Below are positions 46,252-57,951 of a stretch of DNA of 64,000 nucleotides, one piece after another; position 1 is the first letter of the stretch, and each line of letters begins with the position of its first letter. The position numbers and the translations under genes are program-made. The notes under the pieces are model-generated. The model searched no databases and had not been told where the DNA came from. It was given only the letters and a program-made list of their open reading frames with translations. Source of the DNA: Prosapia bicincta. Its lineage: Eukaryota > Arthropoda > Insecta > Hemiptera > Cercopidae. The stretch lies in NCBI GenBank assembly GCA_036971475.1, contig JBAIZL010000001.1, forward strand, positions 97,755,350-97,819,349, in the 5' to 3' direction.

Positions 46252-48434
46252 GTAATTACAGTTATGAAATGAATAATAAAAATACATCTAACTCTAAAGT
46301 GGTTAGGTTACAAGTCTCTTCTCAAATTGTGACATTTAGGGACTCTTTTAGAAAGAATAAATGAGCATATTCGGTTCAATGTATGATCAATAGGTCTAAA
46401 TTCCCATAGATTGTAGTGAATATAGAGATATGTGTAAAAAAAATTTTTTGTAAAATTTTATCAATAAAATAGGAATAAATTATTAAAATTTTTATAATAA
46501 TTCAAAATAATTAGAACACTTACATTGTTAATACAATAAATTGTTCTTACCAGGCTTTAAGTAAATTTAGAACATTTACTATTACCTTTATTGTACTTAT
46601 GAAAGTTTTATACTACATTCATTAAATTTTGCTTTAGTTACTAACCAATATATCAATTCTTTTACAAATGATAATTTTTGGGGTAAAGTATTCAACATGA
46701 ATCCACTTTAAAATAAAGAGACTGTTGCAGTACAGTTATCAATAATTAGCAAAATATCTGCCTTTGTTTTTTTTTACCTAATTTTTTTCAAAGTTCAAAA
46801 GCCATTTTTACTATACAGCCATATCCAAGCTTTTTTATTTGCTTCAAAATAACCAGTGAACCTTTAACTGATATGAAACGTCTCGTCTTTGCTGCTTTCC
46901 CTAACATTAAAAAAGCAATAATTATTCAGAGCTATCCATAATTTAATCAGTCATAACCTCCACTCTTTCTATACTATTTTTTATCTAAGTTAAAAAATAT
47001 CTGGTAAGTATCTTGCTAGGTATCTTTCTAAAATACATTTGGGTATTGTCAAGATTAGAAAACATATTTTGACTGATAATCTTCAATCATTAAATGTGAA
47101 GCAGTATACCACTTCATACTGGCCTCTTTTACCACAAAAATTATGCAATAAAATTGAATTTCTATCTTTAAACCCTGCAACCTACCTATAACAGCTTTAA
47201 ATTCTTCAATCCGTAATTTGTCTGCAAATTTGGTTACTTTTGCATTAATTATTAGCCAGTTTAAGGGAGTGTTTCGTTCATCACAAGTGTTTTAACCACT
47301 TTAAAACACAATTACCCAGTTGAAGATTTTAATCCTCTTCCAGCAGTTGCTGTTTTTCTTATTCTACTTCTCAAATTGTAATCTTATTTTTTAAGAAAAA
47401 TGACAATGTATTTGATAAAGTCCCATACTCTTTTTTGTTTTTACATTTTGTTTTATTCCCCCTAAAAACTTCTAACTAAAAAAAACATGTAAAAACAAAA
47501 CTCCAGAAAAATATGAATCTTTATGAGACTACAGCAAATCATTGTGTAAAAGACTGTACTGTATTACAATGCATAGAAGGATAAGGTTACTGGATGTTTA
47601 TGTTTATTTTCGGCACACTGATGAGTGCATATGGATAGGGATTATGGATCTGTAATTTAAAACATCTTTACAGAATAGAACAAAACCATATGTTGTTTCT
47701 GGCCTGCCGTTAGAACTGGAACAAAAGGATATTCTCTTAGGATATCCTAAATAAAGGAGCGATGTGTAAGATGGAGTATTTTCTTTTACTTTAATAAATA
47801 CTGTATTACAGTATCTTTAGATGTGTTGTAGGACCCAACAAAATGTTGTATTCTTTTCATTAAATATAAATAAAATTATCGAAATAAAACTTTTCAAAAA
47901 TTCAAAATATCAAATTTTTATATAAGCTGTAATAATAACTTCAACAAAAAGTTATGGTTCGAGTAGAAAATGGTACTCCTCTTCCAAAATGCCATCCTCA
48001 TACATCAAGTTTTTCACTGCTTTATGCAGATATATTTTTTTCTTATAAAAAAGACAAGGGGATAATCATTTTGGTGTTGCTTTAAAATTTAATTTATAAA
48101 TTAGATTTGTTTCTTTATGTCTTCAACTTGAGTCGTTTTCAAGTAGAAAATGGTACACAAACCCTGATACGTCATATTCTTCCTAATTGAATTGTTTATT
48201 TCAAAAAAGTTTTTATATTTTTTAAGCTTGTAAGTAGTTTACAACAAAAACTATAAAGTTGATTTCTGTCACAAAATTAAAGAAATAATATGTCAATTTA
48301 ATTAGACAATTATAATAGGTAAAATGTAATTTTTTATTAATATGATTTATTTTAAGTTTACCATAATATATTTATAGTTATATTATACATAATTATATTA
48401 GATTATGTTTATATTATATTTGTTCTTTCATTAG
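46252..48434 (+). other. RUFY intron, nothing further recognised
   Basis: GTAATT donor, 'ctttcattag' acceptor ending at 48434. 2.2 kb of AT-rich DNA with no recognised element. Confidence 0.8.
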
Positions 48435-48642
48435 AACACACATGGGTCGTGCTCGAGCATGGTTGAGACTTGCACTGATGCAGAAAAAGTTAGCCGATTA
48501 TCTGAAGATTCTAATAGATCATCGTGAAGATATGCTAGCTGAATACTTTGAACATGATGCACTCATGATGAGTGAAGAAGCAAATATAATTGAAGGCTTG
48601 CTAACAGGGCTTAATGTCATTGATTGTAACCTATGTGTCAAA
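48435..48642 (+). CDS. RUFY: RUFY exon, RUN domain core
   Basis: Acceptor 'cattag|A', donor 'gtcaaa|GTAAGT'. Encodes [38 protein letters not shown], '[19 protein letters not shown]' and [10 protein letters not shown]. The [15 protein letters not shown] helix is the most recognisable RUFY RUN block and is unchanged. It ends in phase 0. The open frame beyond the donor is intronic. Confidence 0.98.
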
Positions 48643-49317
48643 GTAAGTAAATTACTCAGCAAAAATAGTATTGTTTTGATGCTATCTCATTGAAGTTCAA
48701 CTTAATATGAGTAAAATTCAATTTAGGTGGATTTAAGTTGAAATAATATGTGGTTAGAGATCTGTAAAAACAGTTTTGTCATGTTAATTTCAATACAAGT
48801 AGTTGAAAAAATTTTTTTTAACAATTTGAGTAAGGTATCATATTAGTAACATTATATTACCTATTATAATAAAAAAATCACAGACATTAAATTTAAAAAA
48901 AGTGTAATCAAGAATCTACATATTTACTCAAACAGGAATGAGGAAACAGAAATTTTAGTTTATGAGAAAGTCATTTCCTTCTGAATTTGAAATAGAAAAA
49001 TTTTATTTTAGTTAATTATTATTTTATAATTACAATTAATATAAATATGAATATACATATGAAAGAATTACAATATTAAGTGATAAAATAGAAAGCGAAT
49101 CTCCTTGCAATTTTCCATTTTTCTCTCTATACAGTATATAGTGTTGAACTATTATTTTTGTTTGTTACTATTTATTACTTTCTTCTTTTTTGTTTCTGAT
49201 TTATGAAGTTGATAGTGCTCTATAAATTCTCATTCTACCCATCTCTTGTAATGCTTCATTAATACAACAAACCTTTCTCTTATGTTTTTATATAAATTTT
49301 TAAGTAATAAACTTTTA

Positions 49318-49405
49318 GCTATGGGAGAGTTGGCTCAGTGCCAAAGTGCTGCATATCAAACATGTAGTTACTCAGTTCGAATCCGACCAGGACATCAAGT
49401 TTTTT
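49318..49405 (+). repeat. tRNA-like sequence, probably a tRNA-derived SINE head
   Basis: It has an A-box-like TGGCTCAGTGC (49332-49342), a possible anticodon stem-loop TGCAT-ATCAAAC-ATGTA (anticodon CAA), and a B-box-like AGTTCGAATCC (49374-49384). The acceptor arms (GGGAGAG and CAGGACA) and the T stem do not pair, so it is not a working tRNA gene. It is followed by an A/T-rich stretch. A tRNA-derived SINE fragment or tRNA pseudogene fits best. Confidence 0.45.
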
Positions 49406-49469
49406 AAATTGAATTAATGAATAAATATTTAAAAAAACAGTTATAACATCAATTGTTATCCAGTATAGG

Positions 49470-49629
49470 TTAACATGTTCATTTCCAAGCTGGAAATTGG
49501 AATTTTGTGTGGTGGCCGCTATAATAATTCACTTAGAATTTGGATAGCAACGGCCACGCGATATCGTGTGATCGGCCAGCCGGTATCTCACATCACGCGA
49601 AATCGCGTGATTGGCAATGAACGTGTTAA
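49470..49629. mobile_element. TTAA-flanked MITE, piggyBac-type
   Basis: TTAA at 49470-49473 and 49626-49629. The inverted ends read CATGTTCATTTCCAA and, inward from the right, CACGTTCATTGCCAA (13 of 15 identical). The interior has further inverted segments around 'cacgcgatatcgtg' and 'catcacgcgaaatcgcgtg'. The 152-bp body has no gene. The target and end structure suit a non-autonomous piggyBac, with ends different from those of the element at 24.9 kb. Confidence 0.75.
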
Positions 49630-49689
49630 AAAAATGTATTTGAACTTTATTGGATTAATAAAAATGTATTTTATTAACAGTTGAAAATT

Positions 49690-50051
49690 TGTACAAGATA
49701 TATATACGAAGTTATTATTATTTACGAGTAATAATAATAACTTCATAAAGTCAGTGCAACAGAAAAATAATACATAACATGAAATATCACGATTTATATA
49801 TATAAAGTTATTATTACTTGTAAATACTTTTTTCCACCGCTAAGTGCAATAATGTTACCTTGTGTGGTGAGGCACCTTTCGGTCACTTGACCATTGTCAG
49901 TGTGATTCGACAATGGTCAAGTGACCGTAAGGTGCCTCATCACACAAGGTAAAATTATTGCAATTAGCGGTAGAAAAAATTATTTATAAGTAATAATAAC
50001 AACTTCATAAAGTCAGTGCAACAGAAAAATAATGGACAACGTGAAATATCA

Positions 50052-50121
<70 letters not shown>

Positions 50122-50263
50122 CGTTATCCATTGTTTTTCCGTTGCACTGACTTTATGAAGTTAATATATTACTATTGTAAGTAATTTTATCCACCATTAA
50201 GTGCAATGATTTTACCCTGTGTGATGAGGCGCCTTTCGGTCACTTGACCATTGTCGAATCACA

Positions 50264-50333
<70 letters not shown>

Positions 50334-50335
50334 TT
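49690..50335. mobile_element. PLE family B terminal sequences, palindromic, flanked by (TA)n
   Basis: Two adjacent pieces. 49690-50045 is a head-to-head palindrome ('taccttgtgtggtgaggcacctttcggtcacttgaccattgtc' against its complement, meeting at 49898-49900). 50120-50268 is a further inverted-orientation terminus between (TA)n tracts at 50050-50119 and 50269-50331. There is no coding part. Family B hammerhead-like layouts occur on minus (49864-49898; 50219-50264) and plus (49900-49945, with GAAA changed to GTAA). Confidence 0.85.
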
Positions 50336-50705
50336 AAGGTGGGTGTGAGCTAATAGAATGAATTGAATAAGGATGACTTTATTATAAAGCAGTTATTTAC
50401 CAAATATCAGTTTTTATAGAAATATCTAAATCCAATTTTCATCAAACGGAATAACGTAAAGTCAACACAGAATTAAAATAATATTAATAAATATGAAATG
50501 CTCATATTTAAGTTGCCAAATATAAATATAATACTTCTGTCAAATTAACATTTTTGGTTTGTATAATAAAATAATTTTCATATTTTATGTTATGTGACAA
50601 TGAGTAACTTTTACTGTTATCTAATACTGTATATGTTGCTTCTAAGTACAATGAGTTTATTAAATGCCTGTAATATGCTAACAAAAAACATTTTTATGAT
50701 TAAAG

Positions 50706-50872
50706 GAAGAAGATCTAGACTGTCAACAAGGGGTCATTGATTTTTCTCTTTACTTGAGATCAAGTCACCATTTAAGTACTGGAGATTCTCCAGAAGATGA
50801 GTTAGATCCAGATAATATGACAACAGTCCTAGATCAAAAAAATTATATTGAAGAACTTAATCGTCATTTGAA
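50706..50872 (+). CDS. RUFY: RUFY exon, end of RUN domain
   Basis: Acceptor 'gattaaag|GAA', donor 'catttgaa|GTGAGT'. Encodes [19 protein letters not shown] (the conserved RUN end), an acidic spacer ([10 protein letters not shown]) and [15 protein letters not shown], with two bases completed by the next exon (AA + T = Asn). The [15 protein letters not shown] block is a hallmark of RUFY proteins. Confidence 0.98.
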
Positions 50873-51663
50873 GTGAGTAAATTTAACTTAGTTTTGTTTT
50901 GTTTAACTCCAGTTTAATTAAGGGCCCTAGATCTTGAATTACTGACATTAGGATCAATCTTCAGCCTTATCCATGATAATAACAGTTATTTTCATGTGTT
51001 AATTTCTTGTTTGTATTTTTGTTCAGTTATTCATTTTTGATAAGTTTTTTAAAAATTTTGTGAAGAGTTTAATATTACCAAGGAAAGTTGTTAGCAACTC
51101 GTTTCATGGAAAATGACTAAGGCTGCTCTAAGGGCTACCTTTTTACTTTCCTATCTGGCTGAATAGAGAACACCAATGGGAAGGTCTCATAAAGTTAATG
51201 TAATCCTCCAAGTATGAGTTTTGAGTCCAACGCACCTCTTATATATATTTAAAAAAGAAAATAATTAGCATATTTTCAGCAGAAAGTCATAGTGAGTCTT
51301 TTTCATGGTACCATAACATTTATAATGTTTGTTTTGTTATATTTTTTTTAACTACAGATTGAATGAAAAACCATAATAATATGACATTGACAGTGAATTA
51401 ATATTCACAGTGAGTATATACACATTAATATACAGTGAATATAATGACTGAAATGTTAGTCAAAGTGTTACAACTTGAGTCACTGACATGTTAAGTCAAG
51501 TAAGCCTTAGCTCAGAATGATATACTGTAACTTCTGTGTCATGCACATGGTTTCTGATTGTGTCATTCTGTTTTTTATCTATTGTCACTGACAACTTTTC
51601 GGTATTATCTTTGTTAAATAATTGTGTTTCATTTCAATTGATAACTTATTACACTTTGATATT

Positions 51664-51790
51664 ACCTGCGACCAGACTTTTAGTTAACTAAAGGTTGTTA
51701 AATTGTTAACTTATACTTGGAGGAAATGTTTTTGTCTTACAACTTCTTCAGTCTCTAAGAGTCTGGTCGCAAGTAATATCAAAGTGTAAT
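51664..51790 (-). mobile_element. Family G foldback element, diverged copy
   Basis: Arms 'ctgcgaccagacttttagttaac' (51666) and 'agagtctggtcgcaagtaat' (to about 51777) match the 16.6-kb copy in reverse. On the minus strand at 51719-51751 the hammerhead-like core CTGAAGA is intact, but the GAAA linker has become CAAAA, losing G12, the presumed general base. This copy would be inactive by canonical rules. Confidence 0.7.
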
Positions 51791-52315
51791 AAGTAATTAA
51801 CAACCAGCTCATCATGAACAGCAAAAAGTTTTCAATATTCAATTGATAAATTAATCTTCTCCTTCGTTCAAGTTATTTGAAGTTTAATATTACCTATATT
51901 AAACCTATATTAGGATTATATAGGTTACCTATATTAAGTTATTTGAAGTTTAAGTTCTAATATGTTTGAAGACATTACCTTTTATACATTGTTTTTCTTA
52001 TTTGTTGTGTGGGAAGCAGTAATTTATAAAAAATTATATCTAAAAAAAATACACATTCCCTGAAATATGAAATTAATTAAAGAAATATAAGATTGAAAAT
52101 GAATATGTATGAAACATTAGAAATGTATAAACATAAAGTTGTAGACAAATTACGATCAATTATAATTAATGAACAAATTCAAGTGAAATTGAAACACCAA
52201 ATTATTTACAAGGTCATTGATGTCATTTCAAAAATTACATATAAGTATAAATACCATATGGTCGAATTATAGTACATGATTTTAATTTTTGTAAAAAATA
52301 TTTTGTTATATCATT

Positions 52316-52372
52316 GTTTTTCCTGAAGATGCGAATACTTATTGGCAAAAAGCTTTGAATAATATATAAATT
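52316..52372 (+). ncRNA. Degenerate hammerhead-like motif (family C relic)
   Basis: 'ttttcCTGAAGA-t-gcgaata-ct-tattggc-aaaa-agctttgaata': a CUGANGA core, a 7-pair stem II with one mismatch, the AAGCTT stem III and a GAA/TTC outer stem as in family C at 55.44 kb. G12 of GAAA is lost. No flanking PLE body is recognised. Confidence 0.5.
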
Positions 52373-53432
52373 CAAACTATTCTTATATTATAACATAACG
52401 TATGAGGCTTTAGAAAAAATTCAGTTAGTAGCTAAAATATTTATCTGTAGAAGAATTAAGCAAAGAAAGACACATATAATTTGTAAGGTGCCGACAAAGC
52501 AGGTACCATTCCATTATTCTTTTCCAGGGAAGCTATAAACTGCATGCGGTCAACCATTGACAATAGAAAGGGTCCAAGCTTATTAAGACGGGAAATTCCA
52601 GTGACCGATAAACTGGGAAATTAACGCGGTACCGTTAGGTGGGAATTGTGGAAGCTGTGGGAAACTGAAAAGAACATATTGGTAAGAGGGAGAGATTAGG
52701 GATTTCCATAAAAAATAAAATGATCAGGAGAAGTTGGAAGTTTTGAGGGAGCTTCAGATGGGGACAAAAGATGGCAGTGTTGTAAAGGGAGTAAATTGTT
52801 AAATTAAGTAAAGAGTTTTGTTGTTTATAAGTAAATTTTTAAAAAGTGTGACATAAGAGTTTTTTTTAAGAGCAAAAGTGTAATTTGTTGTTTTTTTAAG
52901 AATTAAGAAAGTAAGTTTTTTTTGTGTCAAGTGTAAGCGCAGAAGGTAACAACGGCCAAGATTCCAGGAGCTCTACAAAACCATAAGTATTCTTTGGATA
53001 TAAGTGTAGCCAACAGACATCTATAATTTAGTAAATTTCAGAACAAATTTAATTTCATTGCAATTTATAAAAATTAAGCTAGTTTCACCATTTCTAATTT
53101 AAGAAGAAAAGTTTCTGTAATAGCGACCCGAGAGCAAGTATAAAATTTTAATACTGAATTTATTAAACTTTGTGATGCTATTTATTAGAAAATCTAAAGC
53201 TTCAAAAGTCCACCTTTTATTAATTGTAATGTTAGTTAAGAAATCAATCCTGTCACTCAAAAATATTAATATAAATTTGGTATAATGTGTAGAGTTAAAT
53301 ATAGAGAAATAAATGCGAGTGATGTTTAAAATTTGTAAGATTGTTATTTCTTTATAAACCTGAAGGTGTGACATTAGATAAGTAAGGTAATTAAATAACA
53401 TAAAAGTAACTTATAATTTAACAAAAGTTAAG

Positions 53433-53435
<3 letters not shown>

Positions 53436-53515
<80 letters not shown>

Positions 53516-54381
53516 TTGATATTTAACATTATCCATTGTTTTTCCGTTGCACTGACTTTATGAAGTTAATATATTACTATGTGAGTAATTTTATCCACCA
53601 TTAAGTGCAATAATTTTACCTTGAGTGATGAGGCACCTTTCGGTCGTTGACCATTGTCGAATCACTGATTTTTCTCTGCTGTGGATGCTACGTCCGTGAA
53701 GCCGGTGTTTGTTGACGTTACACGCACTTTTTCTTGATCTGTGTGTATGATATTTCTGTATAGTATGTCTTCTGTATATGTTGTTTGTAGATTCATTAAG
53801 TTGTTGTGTATGTTTTTATAAATGTGGTATTTTTCTAGTGAGTTTAGTTCTATTGGGTTGTTATTTATTTCCAGTATGGTTAGGTTATTTTCGTAATTTG
53901 TTATTTCGTGTTTATGGGATATTAGGTGTGCTGCAACATTTGATACTTTAGAATTTTTTTTTTTTTTTTTTTTTTTTTTTCTTCAACAAAAATTCTAAAG
54001 TATCAAATGTTGCAGCACACCTAATATCCCATAAACACGAAATAACAAATTACGAAAATAACCTAACCATACTGGAAATAAATAACAACCCAATAGAACT
54101 AAACTCACTAGAAAAATACCACATTTATAAAAACATACACAACAACTTAATGAATCTACAAACAACATATACAGGAGACATACTATACAGAAATATCATA
54201 CACACAGATCAAGAAAAAGTGCGCGTAACGTCAACAAACACCGGCTTCACGGACGTAGCATCCACAGCAGAGAAAAATCAGTGATTCGACAATTTTCAAC
54301 GACCGAAAGGTGCCTCATCACTCAAGGTAAAATTATTGCACTTAATGGTGGATAAAATTACTCACATAGTAATATATTAAC

Positions 54382-54437
<56 letters not shown>
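53436..54437. mobile_element. PLE family B head-to-head palindrome with poly(T) centre
   Basis: (TA)n (53436-53511), left arm 53517-53953, a 27-base T run (53954-53980), right arm from about 53988 to 54385, then (TA)n (54386-54437). The arms are nearly identical over more than 370 bp ('tgtgctgcaacatttgatactttagaatt' meets 'aattctaaagtatcaaatgttgcagcaca'). Each arm is the 3' end of family B, including the last endonuclease codons, as at 57580-57955. The right arm lacks the outer 'aagtcagtgcaacgg' part. There is no RT. Hammerhead-like layouts lie at 53624-53667 (minus, stem II GGTC-AAC-GACC intact) and 54279-54322 (plus, stem II broken). Confidence 0.95.
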
Positions 54438-54441
<4 letters not shown>

Positions 54442-54518
54442 TCGCAATATGTTTTCTTGTGTATTAATAAAGAACAAAAGTCAAAATACAAATACAAGAA
54501 TTATATTTGAATTTACAA

Positions 54519-54564
54519 TTCAAAGCTTTTCGTTGGCTAACAGTACCAACATCATCAGGAATAT
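54519..54564 (-). ncRNA. Hammerhead-like motif, canonical core (family C, inverted arm)
   Basis: Reverse complement of the motif at 55437-55481, with the same CTGATGA core, GTTGG/CCAAC stem II, GAAA and AAGCTT stem III. Confidence 0.55.
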
Positions 54565-54894
54565 TAAACAATTAAAATTAACATATGTGCAAATTAGATC
54601 AAATAAATAGTTATGCAAAATCAATTACAATGTTGTTAAATTTTTTTTTTATTTATTTATTTTTTTTATTTTTTTATTTTTTTTATTTTGCTGCCCTAAC
54701 ATTAGAAACACTGAATATATTATCGAATTTAGATTTTACTTGTATTTGTTCATTTATCAACTCATTATTAGGATTATATTTATGTATTTCTAAAGCTTCA
54801 TATATATTCATTCTCAGGCCTTTGTTAATTTCTTTTATAAGTATCATATTATCTATATTAGGAAAAGAAAACTGTTGATAAACTTAATTATAAT

Positions 54895-55338
54895 ATTTTA
54901 AAGAAACAAAATAATAATCTAATTTACAAAAATAATGATGAAAATGTCATATGGACTTCATTTACATTTTTTGGTAATGAAGTAAAAAATATCACAAAAT
55001 TTTTTAAAGGTAGCAACATAAAATTCGCTTATAATACTAATAATAAATTAATAAATATAATGAATAATAATAATATTATTAATATGCATGAAAAAAACAG
55101 TGTATATAAATTAGAATGTGATTATTGTAATAAAGTTTATATAGGACAAACTAAGAAAAAACTTAAAGATAGATATAAAGAGCATTTTAATGCATATAAA
55201 AAGCTAGAAATTTATAAATCAAATTTTGCTAGTCATTGTATTAATAATAATCACATATTTCCTAATATAGATAATATGATAATAATATATTCAGTGTTTC
55301 TAATGTTAGGGCAGCAAAATAAAATAAAAAAAAAATAA
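54895..55338 (+). pseudogene. PLE family C linker and GIY-YIG endonuclease, partial
   Basis: The open frame starts after a stop at 54892. It carries the RT-endonuclease linker ('NEVKNITKFFKGSNIKFAYN', TNNKLINI) and then KNSVYKLECDYCNKVYIGQT followed by KKKLKDRYKEHFNAY. This is GIY-type (here VYKL) with the CxxC, YIG and the R-x3-(E)H helix, so the active-site residues seem present. After NIDNM the frame enters rearranged sequence and ends at 55338. The reverse transcriptase is absent. Confidence 0.85.
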
Positions 55339-55436
55339 TAAAAAAAAAAAAAAAAAATTTTAACAACATTGTAATTGATTTGGCATAACTATTTATTTGA
55401 TCTAATTTGCACATATGTTAATTTTAATTGTTTAAT

Positions 55437-55481
55437 ATTCCTGATGATGTTGGTACTGTTAGCCAACGAAAAGCTTTGAAT
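55437..55481 (+). ncRNA. Hammerhead-ribozyme-like motif, canonical core (family C)
   Basis: Stem I 5' strand ATTC (55437-55440), core CTGATGA (55441-55447), inserted T, stem II GTTGG-TACTGTTAG-CCAAC (55449-55467), GAAA (55468-55471), stem III AAGCTT (55471-55476), U at 17, then GAAT (55478-55481) pairing perfectly with ATTC. Hammerheads in the terminal repeats of PLEs are established; this fits that setting. The inserted base is the only departure. Confidence 0.65.
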
Positions 55482-55526
55482 TGTAAATTCAAATATAATT
55501 CTTGTATGTGTATTTTGACTTTTGTT

Positions 55527-55600
<74 letters not shown>

Positions 55601-55963
55601 TTGATATTTTACGTTATCCATTGTTTTTCCGTTGCACTGACTTTATGAAGTTAATATATTACTATTGTAAGTAATTTTATCCACCATTAAGTGCAATGAT
55701 TTTACCTTGAGTGATGAGGCACCTTTCGGTCACTTGACCATTGTCGAATCACTGATATTTTTCTGGTGTAGATGTTCGGTCCGTGATGTTGACGTTACAC
55801 GCACTTTCTCTTGATTTGGGTGTATGATGTTTTTATATAGTATGTCTTCTGTATATGTGGTCTGTAGGTTCATTAAATTGTTGTGTGTGTTTTTATAAAT
55901 GTGGTATTTTTCTAGTGAGTTTAATTCTATTGGATTATTATTTATTTCAAGTATGGTTAGACT

Positions 55964-57091
55964 GAACACATAAGAAACAATATTAATAATAAAATTAACC
56001 TAATAAAAACGGAAAAAAACAAAAAAGAGGAACAATATATAAATAAAAAAGAAATTATAAAACTCAGAGAAAAACTAGAAAACAACGACTACTTAATATT
56101 AAAATCCGATAAAACAAATACACCAGTAATAATAGAAAATACCAAATACATCGATTCAATGACTAACTACATAAAAGAAAATAAATACGAACAAATCCCA
56201 GACCCAACCAACAAATACCTTATTACAATAAAAAACTTAATAGTCACTCACCGAAATACCCTAAACTATAACAATAAATTAAAATACCACACAAAACTAT
56301 ACCCATCCAAACCATGTGCACCAATATTATCAGGCATACCTAAAATCCACAAACCCGACACACCATTTAGACCACTAATAAATTTCACAACAGCACAATC
56401 TTACATAATGGCAAAAATACTAGACAAAATAATAAGATCTAAAATACATATCAACAACACATATAATATAAAAAATGGATACGAAATAATTAATAAAATA
56501 AAAACCATAAAAACAAACAGCAACAAAAAAATAATAAGTTATGACATAACTAACATGTATCCTAGCATCCCAATAGAAGAAACCATAGAAATAATAAAAA
56601 ACAAACTAATACACAATAACGAACAAAGAAACACAATAGATAGTATTATTACGCTAACCAAACACATATGTAACCAAAATTACTTCCAATTTAACAATAA
56701 ATACTATAAACAAACAACTGGACTCCCCATGGGATCACCCATATCATCTGTCATGTCAGAAATATATTTACAATACTTTGCACAAATAATAATTAAACCT
56801 ATAATAAACACACACAATATTTCACTATGGACAAGGTATGTAAACGATATACTTGTAATATACCAACCTACCATTCACAACGAACACATCATAATATTAA
56901 ACAAACTAAATACATACAACGAAAAAATTCAATTCACTGTTGAAACAGAAACAAATAGAACAATCAACTATCTCGACATCACATTAAATATAAATGATAA
57001 TAAAATAGAAACTACAGTATACAGGAAACCTACTTCCAACAACACCACAATACACTACAAATATCAACCACCCCTGGACACACAAAATTAA
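55964..57091 (+). pseudogene. PLE family B reverse transcriptase, nearly intact, YVND active site
   Basis: Open for 375 codons from 55964 (ATG at 56159 is the first). Blocks in order: 'CAPILSGIPKIHKPDTPFRP' (56315-56375), 'KKIISYDITNMYPSIPIEET' (motif A, aspartate present), GLPMGSPISSVMSEIYLQY (motif B), RYVNDILVIYQ (motif C) and a 'INYLDITLNIN' block, then ETTVYRKPTSNN. Motif C has YVND where YVDD is expected, so the first of the two metal-binding aspartates is asparagine; with everything else open, one substitution probably killed the enzyme. A stop at 57089 precedes the linker. Confidence 0.9.
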
Positions 57092-57441
57092 CACTTACAG
57101 TAACATGATAAATAAAGCAATAAAAAAACACAGGATAACAAACAAAAATTAAATGAAGAATTAGATAACATTACAAAAATAGCAATAGAAAATGGATACA
57201 ACAAACACCTTATAAAAAATATATACAATAAATTCACAAAAAAACCTAACCTCAACACAACACTACAACCGGAACACAAAAATAATAAAAATAAAAAAAT
57301 CTACCTATAATATAAATACACCAATAACAAAATAGAAAAAATAACAAATATATACAACAAAGAATACTACACTCCAACATACAAACCAAACAACAAAATA
57401 ATAAAATATCTTAATAACACAAAACAAATTCAGAAAAACAT

Positions 57442-57783
57442 AACCTATCAGGAATTTACAAAATTACATGTAACAACTGTAACGCATTTTACATAGGGAA
57501 AACAACCAGATCATTTAAAATAAGATTTGAAGAACATTATAGAGCACTCAAAAACAAAAATTCAAAAGTATCAAATGTTGCAGCACACCTAATATCACAT
57601 AAACATGAAATAACAAATTACGAAAATAATCTAACCATACTTGAAATAAATAATAATCCAATAGAATTAAACTCACTAGAAAAATACCACATTTATAAAA
57701 ACACACACAACAATTTAATGAACCTACAGACCACATATACAGAAAACATACTATATAAAAACATCATACACGCAAATCAATAG
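57442..57783 (+). pseudogene. PLE family B GIY-YIG endonuclease domain
   Basis: 113 codons open: NLSGIYKITCNNCNAFYIGK, then TTRSFKIRFEEHYRALKNKN, a histidine block 'VAAHLISHKHEITNYENN', and LNSLEKYHIYKNTHNNLMNL. The GIY and YIG motifs, the CxxC, the R-x3-(E)EH helix and the catalytic glutamate (LEKYHIYK) are all visible. It is separated from the reverse transcriptase by stops and shifts at 57092-57440. The inverted 5' arm carries the same C-terminal codons (55730-55969, minus). Confidence 0.85.
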
Positions 57784-57847
57784 AAAGTGCATGCAACGTC
57801 AACAAATACCAACATCACGGACCGAACATCTACACCAGAAAAATATC

Positions 57848-57891
57848 AGTAATTCGACAATGGTCAAGTGACCGAAAGGTGCCTCATCACT
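57848..57891 (+). ncRNA. Hammerhead-like motif, variant core (family B)
   Basis: Stem I AGT(A)AT (57848-57853) against ATCACT (57886-57891); in most copies the fourth base is G and all six pair. Core TCGACAA (57854-57860), inserted T, stem II GGTCA-AG-TGACC (57862-57873), GAAA (57874-57877), stem III AGG-TG-CCT (57877-57884), C at 17 (57885). The core has U3, C4 and A8 in place of C3, U4 and G8. The sequence is repeated with little change in about ten places in the window. Confidence 0.45.
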
Positions 57892-57951
57892 CAAGGTAAA
57901 ATCATTGCACTTAATGGTGAATAAAATTACTTACAATAGTAATATATCAAC

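Larger units (their letters stand above)
48643..50705 (+). other. RUFY intron with tRNA-like, MITE and PLE pieces
   Basis: GTAAGT donor and 'tgattaaag' acceptor ending at 50705. The insertions are annotated separately; 48643-49315 and 50340-50700 show nothing recognisable. Confidence 0.85.
54440..55530 (+). mobile_element. Penelope-like element, family C, endonuclease fragment with inverted 3' end
   Basis: The left arm (54446-54880) is an inverted copy of the element's 3' end. Its minus strand reads 'FPNIDNMILIKEINKGLRMN' and 'IYEALEIHKYNPNNELINEQ', the endonuclease C-terminus that is deleted from the direct copy. The middle (54895-55270) encodes linker and endonuclease. The right arm (55295-55530) is the direct 3' end, joined after 'NIDNM' by a deletion. 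(TA)n tracts lie on both sides. Both arms carry the family C hammerhead-like motif. Confidence 0.9.

Noticed and set aside
49318..49405. Functional tRNA-Leu(CAA) gene
   Set aside because: A-box and B-box-like strings exist, but the acceptor and T stems do not pair and there is no long variable arm.
52480..53000. Less AT-rich patch as a possible exon or element
   Set aside because: No open frame of useful length, no splice-framed coding pattern and no recognised repeat ends.
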